Source: Cherax quadricarinatus (Eukaryota; Arthropoda; Malacostraca; Decapoda; Parastacidae). From it: a DNA stretch of 64,000 bases. The notes below the pieces were generated by a model. It made no database searches, was not told where the DNA came from, and worked only from the letters and a program-made list of their open reading frames with translations. A program made the translations under genes and the position numbers. Below, piece by piece: positions 21,499 to 32,789 of this stretch; position 1 is the stretch's first letter; each line of letters opens with the position of its first letter. The stretch covers positions 5,700,052 to 5,764,051 of the forward strand of contig NC_091341.1 of the NCBI RefSeq assembly GCF_038502225.1, written 5' to 3'.

Positions 21499-22780
21499 CT
21501 AAACATCTGATACATATGTCAAGTTCCTCCAATCTTTCAACTTTATCATTCCATGAATTGTATGCATTGCAATTCTTAGAAAAATGAGTACCCTTGCAGA
21601 GAAGACAATCTCCTTTTCTCTGACTGGTTTCTTATTAACTGGGCTACTCTTAGGAGGGTACTTATTCTTCTTACCTTGTGGAGAATCATTATTTCTGATT
21701 CCTGCTACTTGATATGCACCTATGCAATTCTTTTTAGGAAATGAATTTTGATTAACAACATTGGGATAATTTTTCCCTTTGTGAAACTTGACAGATACTT
21801 CAGAGTTATTATGTGTTGCATCTTTAAAATGAGTTAGTTGGCTGGTCTGCAACTGAACTAATTCTTGTAGACCTAATCTTATTTCCTCCAGACCAAAATA
21901 ACCCTTGTGATATTTATTCGAGAATCATTCAAGTGTTTTACAGCTTAATTTATTCTGTACAATGGCACTCAATAACCAGTCTGATTCCTTCAGATTATAT
22001 TTATTACTTAAAGTTTTGAGAGTGCTTTCCAGTTTAACTCTAAACTGTTGTAAACCTTTGTAAGTGTGATCTGGAGATTTTAAATTAACAATGATATTCA
22101 CTAGATCCAACCTACTTTGTTCTATATTACCATAAGTGACCTTCAACAAGTCAACTGATTCCTTGTAAGAGTCATTTACTTGGAAAGGCTTGTATGAGTA
22201 TGTGAGGATCTCCTCTTACCTGTCCTTTGAGGTAAAATAATTTAGTTACACAGGTTAGATCACTCCTGTCATGCACAGCTGCTTTAAAAATTTACCAAAA
22301 TTCCTCCAAATTTTCTCCAGGATTAAACACAGGCAAACACAATTCTGGGAGCTTTGGCAAAGACATATTATTTGTTGGAGCAGACTGACCAATTGCCTGG
22401 TTTACACATTTTAATTTATTCAAGGCCTGACTTTTACAAGAAAGAATATTTTCCTCTAATTCATTATACTGATTAATCATGAGATCTATTTCAGTCTCAT
22501 CTACACAGTTTACTAATAAATCTCCTTCATATTTTTTGTAATATAATTTGTATGAATCATATCTATTACCTAAAGCATCTAAATACAATTTTAAATCATC
22601 AGTATTCACAGTTTCTTGATTCATTAATTCCAAGCACTTATTATATGCCTTGGTTACATGAACTTTTCTAGCTTGTATTGATGCTTTCTTTACTCTATAT
22701 TCCATATGTTTGTCTTCTATATTAATTTCCTCAATTTCAGCCATGATGCAATGTATTAAATTCAACCCAGTCAATAACAC
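21499..22780 (-). pseudogene. BEL/Pao gag, disrupted
   Basis: The frame at 22292-22780 contains MAEIEEINIEDKHMEYRVKK and later LPKLPELCLPVFNPGENLEE, the Leu-Pro segment leading into the W-x-x-F block of Pao-type Gag. The frame stops right after that Trp (TAA near 22290). The next homologous frame (21925-22149) continues the capsid-like domain, and 21499-21852 is a basic linker before the knuckles. At least one nonsense change and one frameshift separate the pieces. The protein would form the particle that packages element RNA. Confidence 0.75.
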
Positions 22781-23247
22781 TGATTACAACCTACCTTTGA
22801 ATAAATCCCAGCTACTTGAGCTCAGCAATTACATGTAAAAAACTTGTAATATAAATTTTAAATGTACATTAATACAAACTTGGCTCATGAAAATTAATAT
22901 TATACAAATATAAATCCTTGCCAGAATTTGGCATAGCAAAATTAATATTATACACAATTTAATCTTTATCTACACTTGTCTTATCAATTACACATACACT
23001 GATATAAATCTTGGCCAGAATTGTCTTATCAAATTAGTATTATACAAATTAATATAAACTTAGCCAGACTTGAGCTTAGCTTATCAAAATTAATATTGTA
23101 ATTATTATAATCCACTACACATTAAGTAAATTTGTGAACTTAACATCCACTTCCTTCTGTTATTTCACATATAATTATTAAGTAATTAACTAATTAATGA
23201 CTTCACTAATTACCTCCCGTTCAAGAAGGACCAATGGGCAAATTAAA
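22781..23247 (-). other. BEL/Pao 5' leader
   Basis: AT-rich untranslated stretch between gag and the 5' LTR. Directly after the LTR, in element sense, lies ATTGGTCCTTCTTGAACGGG, a candidate primer-binding or leader motif. I could not assign it to a tRNA. Confidence 0.5.
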
Positions 23248-23965
23248 TGTGGAAAATTGCATTTATCTGAATGTAACTAATTACGTACATAGCAGTAAAT
23301 GATAACAAAGATAATTATTATTTATCAATGTTACATAGACAAGTAGGAATTTGGGACACCTAGGTCGCAAAAAATGTCCCCCTTCGATACCTACCACTGT
23401 CATAACCACAAGTTGCTCTGGACCTATTAATTAAATGAAATATACATACACCAGGAATACTGGTAAATATATAAATTTATGGACTGTATATTAAAAATAA
23501 TAAATGGTTATATATATACACAATTACATAACAGAAGGAAAATATATCTTAATATCACTCACCAATTTGACTGGAGATTAATGTGTATCATACTCAGAAA
23601 ACCTCACTTTAACTAAATCTATGAAAATAATGCTGGCCAGAATTACACACAAATCTAGAGAGCTTATCTGAGGTTCCTGGAGCTGTCTTGTCCAGTCGTC
23701 TGATATCTCAAGTTATGTAGGAATGCACATCCACCAATTTCGCCTCCTATTTGAGAGGTGTCAACACAATTTTAACCTCTAGAGCACGAAAAATTCTTCC
23801 CATTACAGAAACGTTTGTACAAAATTCAAAACCAAGATGGCGAGTCTCGTCTGCCCAGACGCAGGCTTTCCGTTTTCTATGACATGAATATTATTAAATA
23901 CAGTATGGCCATCTATTTACATATAAATACTGAATTTCTGGAAAATATATACAGTATTTTCCACA
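23248..23965 (-). repeat. BEL/Pao 5' LTR
   Basis: 718 bp, the partner of the 15332-16051 LTR and collinear over its whole length. It would carry the element promoter; I cannot place a start site. Confidence 0.92.
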
Positions 23966-25050
23966 GTCGTCCCGCTGCAACACTGCACCAAGACTGCCGT
24001 ACCGCTGCAACACTGCAGCAAGACTGCCGTCCCGCTGTAACACTGCAGCAAGACTGCCGTCCCGCTGCAACACTGCAGCAAGACTGCCACACCGCTGCAA
24101 CACTACAGCAAGACTGCCGTCCCGCTGCAACACTGCAGCAAGTCTGCCGTCCCGCTGCAACACTGCAGCAAGTCTGCCGTCCCGCTGTGACACTGCAGCA
24201 AGACTGCCGTCCCGCTGCAACACTGCAGCAAGACTGCCGTCCCCCTGTGACACTGCAGCATGACTATCGTCCCGCTGTGACACTGGAGAAAGACTGCCGT
24301 CCCGCTGTGACACTGCAGAAAGACTGCCGTCCCGCTGTGACACTGCAGAAAGACTGCCGTCCCTCTGCAACACTGCAGCAAGACTACCGTTCCGCTGCAA
24401 CACTTCAGCATGACTACAGTCCCGCTGCAACACTGCAGCATGACTACTGTCTCGCTGCAACACTGCAGCATGACTACTGTCTCGCTGTAACACTGCAGCA
24501 TGACTACTGTCCCGCTGCAACACTGCAGCATGACTACTGTCCCGCTGCAACACTTCAGCATGACTACAGTCCCGCTGCAACACTGCAGCATGACTACTGT
24601 CCCGCTGCAACACTGCAGCATGACTACTGTCTCGCTGTAACACTGCAGCATGACTACTGTCTCGCTGCAACACTGCAGCATGACTACTGTCTCGCTGTAA
24701 CACTGCAGCATGACTACTGTCCCGCTGCAACACTGCAGCATGACTACTGTCCCGCTGCAACACTGCAGCATGACTACTGTCTCGCTGCAACACTGCAGCA
24801 TGACTACTGTCCCGCTGCAACACTGCAGCATGACTACTGTCCCGCTGCAACACTGCAGCATGACTACTGTCCCGCTGCAACACTGCAGCGGGACTACTGT
24901 CTCGCTGCAACACTGCAGCATGACTACTGTCCCGCTGCAACACTGCAGCATGACTACTGTCCCGCTGCAACACTGCAGCATGACTACTGTCCCGCTGCAA
25001 CACTGCAGCATGACTACTGTCCCGCTGCAACACTGCAGCATGACTACTGT
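23966..25050 (+). repeat. 30 bp minisatellite, right part
   Basis: About 36 units. The first dozen are mainly the AAGACTGCCGT form, and the rest mainly TGACTACTGT, so variants are polarised along the array. It continues the array interrupted at 15331. Long open frames on both strands (up to 413 codons) are by-products of the 30 bp period. The first part of the longest frame also reads through LTR sequence. Confidence 0.95.
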
Positions 25051-25136
25051 CTATAAATTTGAAGCTCTGAGTAGTGTTGTCAAAGCTTTTAGCTGCAGCT
25101 ACTCAATAAATAAGTAAATGACAACTTAAGAGGGTT

Positions 25137-25795
25137 TTAGAAAGAGGATGAGGTAGGGGAGGAGAGGGGGATGAGGTAGGGGAGGAGAGGGGGATGAGGT
25201 AGGGGAGGAGAGGGGGATGAGGTAGGGGTGTGGGAGGGAGATGATGTTGGGGTTAGGGGAGGGAGATGATGTTGGGGGTGGGGGAGGGAGATGAGGTTGA
25301 GGGTAGAGGAGGGAGATGATGTTGGGAGTGGGGGAGGGAGATGAGGTTGAGGGTAGAGGAGGGAGATGATGCTGGGGGTGGGGGAGGGGAATGAAGTTGG
25401 GGAGGAGGGGAATGAGGTAGGGGTGGGGGAGGAGGATGAGGTAGGGGAATGGGAGGGGAATGAAGTCGGGGGTTTGGGAGGGAGATGAGGTAGGGGTGGG
25501 GGAGGGGGATGAGGTAAGGGTGGGGGAGCGGGATGAGGTCGGGGGTGGGGGAGGGGGAGCAGGTAGGGGTGGGGGATGAGCTAGGGGTGGGGGAGGGGGA
25601 TGAAGTTGGGGGTTGGGGAGGGGGATGAGGGTGGGTTTGGAAGTGGGGGATGAGGTAGGGGGTGGAGAGGAAGACGCAGTAGGGGGTGGGGAGGGGGATG
25701 AAGTAGCGGTGGAGGAGATGGATGAGGTTGGAGTGGGGGAGATGAATGAAGTAAGGGTGGGGGAGGGGGATGGGCTAGGGGGTGGGAGGAAGATG
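25137..25795 (+). repeat. G-rich imperfect minisatellite (GGGGGATGAGGTAGGGGAGG type)
   Basis: Roughly 20-24 bp purine-rich units with GGGG runs. The complementary strand gives a Pro/Ser-rich frame, which is a repeat artefact. G-quadruplex formation is plausible on the plus strand. Confidence 0.85.
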
Positions 25796-26212
25796 AGGCA
25801 AGGAGGATGGTGAAGGAGGATGGTGAAAAATGGGTGAAAGAGGATGGTGAAGGATGGGTGAAGGAAGATGGTGAAAGATTGGTGAAGGATGGGTGAAGGA
25901 GGATGGTGAAAGATGGGTGAAGGAGGATGGTGAAAGATGGGTGAAGGAGGATGGTGAAAGATGGGTGAAAGAGGATGGTGAATGATGGGTGAAGGAGGAT
26001 GGTGAAGGATGATTGAAGGAGGATGGTGAAAGATGAGTGAAGGAGGATGGTGAAAGATGGGTGAAGGAGGATGGTGAAGGATGGGTGAAGGAGGATGGTG
26101 AAGGCGGATGGTGAAGGAGGATGGTGAAGGATGGGTGAAGGAGGATGGTGAAGGCGGATGGTGAAGGAGGATGGTGAAGGATGGGTGAAGGAGGATGGGG
26201 TGGAGCAGTGAA
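25796..26212 (+). repeat. AAGGAGGATGGTGA-type minisatellite
   Basis: Short units (GAAGGAGGATGGTGAA with GATGGGTG variants) continue directly from the G-rich array. They contain near-identical higher-order blocks, for example at 26080-26130 and 26130-26190. Confidence 0.85.
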
Positions 26213-26999
26213 AGTGGAAGAGTTGACATATGTGGGATTTTTTTTAATTTCTATGTCAAAATATTGTGGTAACAGTGTTATAACTCCCATGTCTTGAGAG
26301 GGTCACATGACTGCCAAGTGAGGGTATTGGGCTGGATAATGACTCTCCCATCATGCCAGAGTGCCATGTCCACTTTTTCGATGGCTCAGCTAGTCAAGCA
26401 GTGGCAGGAGAAATACAAGAAAAGAGACCTATTTGTCACTAAGTTCAAAATCTTTGAGGTTATGAGTGTCGTAGTGACTGGTTCTCGGACGTCAGTAATT
26501 AACACTCAGCTTTACCAATCATTTGACTTCATTGTTCCAGGGAGTCACCGATGTCTACTTGGCCTGGCCTTCATACATCTGGGACGGGCAGTTTCGTGTA
26601 TAGATCGAGAGAGTACACTACCTCATTTCCAGCTGAGAGCCAAATTAATACAATATTGTTCTCTGTATGCATAAATGAGACAAGACCCGGCCCTCTCTGG
26701 GGTCATTGGAATTGTTAGGACACATCTAAGTATTCAGGGGATTTTCTGGAACTTAGCTGGAGCTCACACTCAGACGTAGATTGTGATCTTGTGGGAAATG
26801 CCGGCGTGCATGTTAAGCTGAATGACAACCACTTATCGTCCAGCAGGGCATAAGTGGGCATCCTGTGTTGACCTCACCAAGACTGGAGTCCAAGACCACA
26901 AAACCCTCAGGTAAAATATATACACCTAAGAGTCAGGTAAAAGCTCTCCCTTTACCTTGTTTTAAATAGACTACAATCTACAATCTTGGGAGCTGATAT
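26213..26999. other. No feature recognised
   Basis: The 126-codon plus frame at 26294-26674 has no domain I know and no repeat partner in the window. It could be a remnant or chance. Confidence 0.4.
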
Positions 27000-27240
27000 A
27001 CGGTGTTATTCCACAGAGATTCTTCAGAATCCACAGAGATTCTTCAGAATCTCCACGACTATGGTGCTCTTCGCACCTACTCCTAGGTTGAGGGACTGAT
27101 TACCTCATCTTCTGTACATAGTTCTACTGTCTTCAAGTTATGTCCTAGAATTTGTATTGATAAAGCCACTGGATGGCGAAACGTCTACAATAAAGATACC
27201 CAGATGTTGCACATGTGTCTTAATCTTATCTTGTCGGTAT
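27000..27240 (+). repeat. Hammerhead/Penelope-type repeat, diverged
   Basis: GGTTGAGGGACTGATTACCTC, then AAGCCACTGGATGGCGAAACGTC, AATAAAGATACCCAGATGTTGC and TCTTAATCTTATCTTGTCGG follow the same order as the monomers at 17098-18346, with substantial divergence. At 27152-27190 stem I (UUGUA/UACAA), stem II and GAAAC-GUC persist, but the core box reads UUGAUAA instead of CUGAUGA, so it is probably inactive. A shorter echo lies near 27445-27510. Confidence 0.7.
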
Positions 27241-27682
27241 TATATACCATTCGTACACAGGTACAGAGATGTTCCTGTGAAGCGGCAGTGAGAAGAAACC
27301 CAAAAGTTAATCATGCAGGCGCACTGTCCCTGCTGATGTTGCTTTGAGTGAGCAGATATTGCCTTTAACACATTGATTATGTTTAAACGTAATGACGCTG
27401 CTTACAATTCAGTGATGTCTTGAGTTCATGATTTCATGCACAGTAGAACGTAAAGATTCCCAGATGTTGCTCAAGTGTCTCATTATTCAGCTTGTAGGTT
27501 TTCTAAACCATTTACATTATAAAGGATTCTTAACAGTACCAAAATTCTAACGAAGAAATTCTAAGATAGTAAGAGGAGACTGGTACATGCCAAGATATTA
27601 TGTGAACGCGCGCACACTCTGCAACGCCTCGGGTCTTAATCAAAGACCTCAGAATTTGTGTGAGAAGGATAATACTCAAGAC
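27241..27682. other. Mostly unassigned; short hammerhead-repeat echo at 27445-27510
   Basis: AAAGATTCCCAGATGTTGC and a GTCTCATTATTCAGCTTGTAGG-like segment echo the 3' part of the hammerhead monomers. The rest shows nothing I can support. Confidence 0.45.
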
Positions 27683-28042
27683 CAGAGGTTTTTCACCTAT
27701 TTTGGGTGGCGCCCCCTATCACTGTTGGTCCTCATCTCCGCCCTCCCCCTCCTTCCATCATAATAAAAAATTCTATATGAAAAAAAAACTGAAAAAAAAA
27801 ACTATTTAAATAGGAAAACTGAGAAACTAGTTTTCATAAGTTTATTTTTTATCTATTCCAAAAAGCCGCCTGTTTAAGGCGCAAATCGAAAACCACAACA
27901 ATTTAAGTGAGAACATATTTGGTGAGATTTTTGACACTATTCTGGGCTCGCCCCTTCTTCCCTTCATCCCCCTTCTCCCCTTCCCCCTCCTCCTCCTCCT
28001 CGTCTGGAAATTATCCACACCTTCTCCTGTTAAGAGCCGCTG
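27683..28042. mobile_element. hAT-type MITE (candidate)
   Basis: It starts CAGAGGTTTTTCACC and ends GTTAAGAGCCGCTG, which resembles the CAGNGGTTCTCAACC terminal repeat of hAT elements. The flanking octamers CTCAAGAC (27675-27682) and GTCTAGAC (28043-28050) agree at 6 of 8 positions, compatible with an old 8 bp duplication. At 360 bp with no coding capacity it is non-autonomous. Confidence 0.55.
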
Positions 28043-28249
28043 GTCTAGACTATACAGAACCGGGGACTATTTCAGTAATGACAAGTCTTAAACCTTTGCT
28101 AGGCAAATTAAAAGTTATTTTTTTCCACATTACTGCATGTGCTATATTTCCATGAAAGGAGACAGACAGTCCTCATATACCTGAGACGCTGTGGACCGGT
28201 GATGGTTAGTCTAGAGACTGACAGCGGTCCACGGCCACCAGGTCTAGAA
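28043..28249. other. Unique-looking spacer
   Basis: Nothing supported between the MITE and the next minisatellite. Confidence 0.4.
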
Positions 28250-28760
28250 GGCACTGGTGGTGCCTTGAATGTACTGGTAAAACCTTGAATGCATTGGTAG
28301 AGCCTTGAATGTATTGGTAGAGCCTTGAATGTACTGGTAGAGCCTTGAATGTACTGGTAGAGCCTTGAATGTACTGGTGGAGTCTTGAATGTACTGGTGG
28401 AGCCTTGAATGTACTGGTGGAGCCTTGAATGTACTGGTGGAGCCTTGAATGTACTGGTGGAGCCTTGAATGTACTGGTAAAGCCTTGAATGTGCTGGTGG
28501 AGCCTTGAATGTACTGGTGGAGCCTTGAATGTACTGGTAAAGCCTTGAATGTACTGGTGGAGCCTTGAATGCACTGGTGGAGCCTTGAATGCACTGGTGT
28601 GCTTTCAACCCACTGGTGGTGCCTTCAATGCCCTGCTGGTGCCTTCAACGTACTGGTGGTGCCTTCAATGCCCTGCTAGTGCATTCAACGCACTGGCGGT
28701 GCCTTCAAAGCACTCGCGGTGCCTTCAACGCACTGGTGCTACCTCGAACTCTCTAACACT
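28250..28760 (+). repeat. 20 bp minisatellite (GGTGGAGCCTTGAATGTACT)
   Basis: About 17 fairly regular units to about 28600, then a diverged GCCTTCAACGCACTGG form to about 28760. With a 20 bp period all three frames open on one strand and give 20-residue repeats, so none is evidence of a gene. Confidence 0.92.
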
Positions 28761-29029
28761 TCCCTAAACGCACTGAGTCTACTTAAAACGCATTAAAAGC
28801 GTAGAGGCGGCCTTGCACGGTACCTACCTACTGTAATTCACCATTTAAACTGCGCATTATTTTTCCATCCCAGGTTAAATTACTTGGTATAAATATCTCT
28901 CACCGATTCTAGCTCCTGTCATTTACATGTAAATGATCATATATTTGCAGAAACACAGCCATGTTATATGTCCCGCACTTACAGCCAGAGAAGCACTGTA
29001 TGGCCCCTTACGTGTTTAGCGTTTTTCTT

Positions 29030-29034
<5 letters not shown>
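28761..29034. other. No feature recognised
   Basis: About 270 bp of unassigned sequence. Confidence 0.4.
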
Positions 29035-29097
<63 letters not shown>

Positions 29098-29142
29098 TAA
29101 AGTATTACAAAGTACCAAAATAAATAACAATAATAATCATTA

Positions 29143-29198
<56 letters not shown>
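29035..29198. repeat. (AAT)n facing (ATT)n
   Basis: About 20 AAT units (29035-29096), a 40 bp spacer, then about 17 ATT units (29148-29196). The two runs are complementary and could form a long hairpin. Confidence 0.9.
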
Positions 29199-29199
<1 letters not shown>

Positions 29200-29284
29200 G
29201 TATGTCGATCACTGCGTGACCTGATATAGGTATCCCCGCATCTCTTAAGCCCAGCACCCTCTACCTCGATAAGAACAAAAAGAA

Positions 29285-32200
29285 TAGCGAAGGGAGAGGG
29301 ACCCTAAGCCACCTACCAAGAAGGGAGAGGGACCCTAAGCCACCTACCAAGAAGGGAGAGGGACCCTAAGCCACCTACCAAGAAGGGAGAGGGACCCTAA
29401 GCCACCTACCAAGAAGGGAGAGGGACCCTAAGCCACCTACCAAGAAGGGAGAGGGACCCTAAGCCACCTACCAAGAAGGGAGAGGGACCCTAAGCCACCT
29501 ACCAAGAAGGGAGAGGGACCCTAAGCCATCTACCAGGAAGGGAGAGGGACCCTAAGCCACCTACCAGGAAGGGAGAGGGCAATGTTCCTCCTACCAGGGA
29601 GGGGGCACTAAGCCTCCTAGCAGGGAGAGAGCACTATGCCACCCACCAGGGAGAGAGCACTATGCCACCCACCAGGGAGGGAGAGGGCACTATGCCACCC
29701 ACCAGGGAGGGAGAGAGCACTATGCCACCCACAAGGGAGGGAGAGAGCACTATGCCACCCACCAGGGAGGGAGAGGGCACTGTGCCACCTACCCGGAAGG
29801 GACAGGGCACTATGCCACCCACCAGGGAGGTAGTGGTCACTATGCCACCTACCAGGGAGGGAGGGAGGGAGTAGAACTCTAAGCCACCTACCAGGGAGGG
29901 AGGGGAACGCTAAGCCACCTACCAGGGAGGGAGGGGAACGCTAAGCCACCTACCAGGGAGGGAGGGGAACGCTAAGCCACCTACCAGGGAGGGAGGGAGG
30001 GAGAGAGGGGAACGCTAACCCACCTACCAGGAAGGGAGGGAGGGAGGGGAACGCTAAGCCACCTACCAGGGAGGGAAGGAGGGGAACGCTAAGCCACCTA
30101 CCAGGGAGGGAGGGAGGGGAACGCTAAGCCACCTACCGGGGAGGGAAGGAGGGGAACTCTAAGCCACCTACCAGGGAGGGAGGGGAACGTTAAGCCACCT
30201 ACCAGGGAGGGAGGGAGGGGAACACTAAGCCACCTACCAGGGAGGGAGGGAGGGAGGGGAACGCTAAGCCACCTACCAGGGAGGGAAGGAGGGGAACGCT
30301 AAGCCACCTACCAGGGAGGGAGAGAGGGGAACGCTGAGCCACCTACCAGGGAGGGAGGGAGGGGAACGCTAAGCCACCTACCGGGGAGGGAAGGAGGGGA
30401 ACGCTAAGCCACCTACCAGGGAGGGAGGGGAACGCTAAGCCACCTACCAGGGAGAGAGGGAGGGGAACACTAAGCCACCTACCAGGGAGGGAGGGAGGGA
30501 GGGGAACGCCAAGCCACCTACCAGGGAGGGAGGGAAGGAGGGGAACGCTAAGCCACCTACCAGGGAGGGAAGGAAACGCTAAGCCACCTACCAGGGAGGG
30601 AGGAGAACGCTAAGCCACCTACCAGGGAGGGAAGGAGGGCAACGCTAAGCCACCTACCAGGGAGGGAAGGAAACGCTAAGCCACCTACCAGGGAGGGAGG
30701 AGAACGCTAAGCCACCTACCAGGGAGGGAAGGAGGGCAACGCTAAGCCACCTACCAGGGAGGGAGGGAGGGGAACGCTAAGCCACCTACCAGGGAGGGAA
30801 GGAGGGGAACGCTAAGCCACCTACCAGGGAGGGAGGGAGGGGAACGCTAAGCCACCTACCGGGGAGGGAAGGAGGGGAACTCTAAGCCACCTACCAGGGA
30901 GGGAGGGGAACGTTAAGCCACCTACCAGGGAGGGATGGAGGGGAACACTAAGCCACCTCCCCGGGTGGGTGGGTGGGGAACGCTAAGCCACCTACCAGGA
31001 AGGGAAGGAGGGGAACGCTAAGCCACCTACCAGGGAGGGAGAGAGGGGAACGCTGAGCCACCTACCAGGGAGGGAGGGAGGGGAACGCTAAGCCACCTAC
31101 CGGGGAGGGAAGGAGGGGAACGCTAAGCCACCTACCAGGGAGGGAGGGGAACGCTAAGCCACCTACCAGGGAGAGAGGGAGGGGAACACTAAGCCACCTA
31201 CCAGGGAGGGAGGGAGGGAGGGGAACGCCAAGCCACCTACCAGGGAGGGAGGGAAGGAGGGGAACGCTAAGCCACCTACCAGGGATGGAAGGAAACGCTA
31301 AGCCACCTACCAGGGAGGGAGGAGAACGCTAAGCCACCTACCAGGGAGGGAAGGAGGGCAACGCTAAGCCACCTACCAGGGAGGGAGGGAGGGGAACGCT
31401 AAGCCACCTACCAGGGAGGGAGGGAGGGGAACGCTAAGCCACCTACCAGGGAGGGAGGGAGGGGAACGCTAAGCCACCTACCAGGGAGGGAAGGAAACGC
31501 TAAGCCACTTACCAGGGAGGGAGGGGAACGCTAAGCCACCTACCAGGGAGGGAGGGAGGAGAACGCTAAGCCACCTACCAGGGAGGGAGGGAGGAGAACG
31601 CTAAGCCACCTACCAGGGAGGGAGGGAGGGGAACGCTAAGCCACCTACCAGGGAGGGAGGGAAGGGAACGCTAAGCCACCTACCAGGGAGGGAGGGAGGG
31701 GAACGCTAAGCCACCTACCAGGGAGGGAGGGAGGGGAGCGCTAAGCCACCTACCAGGGAGGGAGGGGAACGCTAAGCCACCTACCAGGGAGGGAGGGGAA
31801 CGCTAAGCCACCTACCAGGGAGGGAGGGGAACTCTAAGCCACCTACCAGGGAGGGAGGGGAACGCTAAGCCACCTACCAGGGAGGGAGGGGAACACTAAG
31901 CCACCTACTAGGGAGGGAGGGGAACGCTAAGCCACCTACCAGGGAGGGAGGGAGGGAGGGAGGGGAACGCTAAGCCACCTACCAGGGAGGGAGGGGAACG
32001 CTAAGCCACCTACCAGGGAGGGAGGGAGAAGCACGCTAAGCCACCTACCAGGCAGGGAGGGAAGGAGGGAGAGGAACGCTAAGCCACCTACCAGGGAGGG
32101 AGGGAACCGAACGCAAAGCCACCTACCAGGGAGGGAGGGAAGGGAACGCTAAGCCACCTACCAGGGAGGGAGGGGAACGCTAAGCCACCTACCAGGGAGG

Positions 32201-32710
32201 GAGGGGAACACTAAGCCACCTACCAGGGAGGGAGGGGAACGCTAAGCCACCTACCAGGGAGGGAGGGAGGGAGGGAGGGGAACGCTAAGCCACCTACCAG
32301 GGAGGGAGGGAGGGAGGGAGGGGAACGGTAAGCCACCTACCAGGGAGGGAGGGAGGGAGGGAGGGGAACGCTAAGCCACCTACCAGGGAGGGCGGGAGGC
32401 AACGCTAAGTCACCTACCAGGGAGGGAGGGGAACGCTAAGCCACCTACCAGGGAGGGAGGGAGAAGCACGCTAAGCCACCTACCAGGGAGGGAGGGAAGG
32501 AGGGAGAGGAACGCTAAGCCACCTACCAGAGAGGGAGGGAAGGGAACGCTAAGCCACCTACCAGGGAGGGAGGGAAGGGAACGCTAAGCCACCTACCAGG
32601 GAGGGAGGGAGGGGAACGCTAAGCCACCTACCAGGGAGGGAGGGAAGGGAACGCTAAGCCACCTACCAGGGAGGGAGGGAGGGAGGGAGGGGAACGCTAA
32701 GCCACCTACA
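29285..32710 (+). repeat. 3.4 kb G-rich minisatellite (GAGGGAGGG...AACGCTAAGCCACCTACC)
   Basis: Three zones: a regular 30 bp unit GAAGGGAGAGGGACCCTAAG + CCACCTACCA (to about 29580); a CACTATGCCACCCACCAGGG form (about 29630-29870); then variable 27-45 bp units in which GGGA tetranucleotides expand and contract around a constant GCTAAGCCACCTACCAGGGA. Marker variants recur about 720 bp apart (30186/30909, 30330/31049, 30505/31224) and about 435 bp apart (32026/32461), showing block duplications. Confidence 0.95.
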
Positions 32711-32789
32711 TCAACACTAAGCCCCGCCCACTACAACAATTGTGACGCATCATTGATGTTCAACGTTGCTGGTGTGTTATTGACACTGA

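Larger units (their letters stand above)
16246..21532 (-). pseudogene. BEL/Pao pol: protease, RT, RNase H, integrase, disabled
   Basis: Domains from N to C: two CX2C-type knuckles and the protease motif ALLDQGSQRTSI (21098-21532); the protease tail NILIGSDYYASF (20827-21132); RT with TADISKAF near residue 117 and the YVDN catalytic box near 195 of the 19234-20583 frame; RNase H around IFCNASKLAYGAVAYL; an H2C2-type region ending CVICRR (18310-18606); and the integrase core with VDYSG, MISDNATNF and GLFER supplying D, D and E. Breaks: a frameshift near 21125; in-frame stops near 20830 and at 20617-20619 (TAG before VRLPW); a frameshift near 19250-19270; a disruption near 18606-18618; and the nested insertion. 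The first 20 or so codons of the 16246-17157 frame come from the insertion, not from integrase. Confidence 0.9.
15332..23965 (-). mobile_element. BEL/Pao LTR retrotransposon, minus strand
   Basis: An 8.6 kb element bounded by two long direct repeats (15332-16051 and 23248-23965) that start TGTGGAAAAT and end ATTTTCCACA. Between them, in minus-strand order, lie gag, zinc knuckles, aspartic protease, RT, RNase H and integrase, the BEL/Pao order. A 14 bp-duplicated hammerhead array (17098-18346) is nested in the integrase. The flanks GCTGT and GTCGT are each one change from the GCCGT of the host minisatellite unit, consistent with an original 5 bp duplication. Stops and frameshifts show that this copy is defective. 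Confidence 0.92.

Noticed and set aside
23815..25056. 413-codon plus frame and 312-379-codon minus frames
   Set aside because: Open only because the 30 bp unit is a multiple of three; the N-terminus is LTR sequence and the rest is minisatellite.
25126..26290. 367-codon Pro/Ser/His-rich minus frame
   Set aside because: Complement of purine-rich minisatellites.
26294..26674. 126-codon plus frame
   Set aside because: No recognisable domain, no supporting signals and no second copy; left as unassigned.
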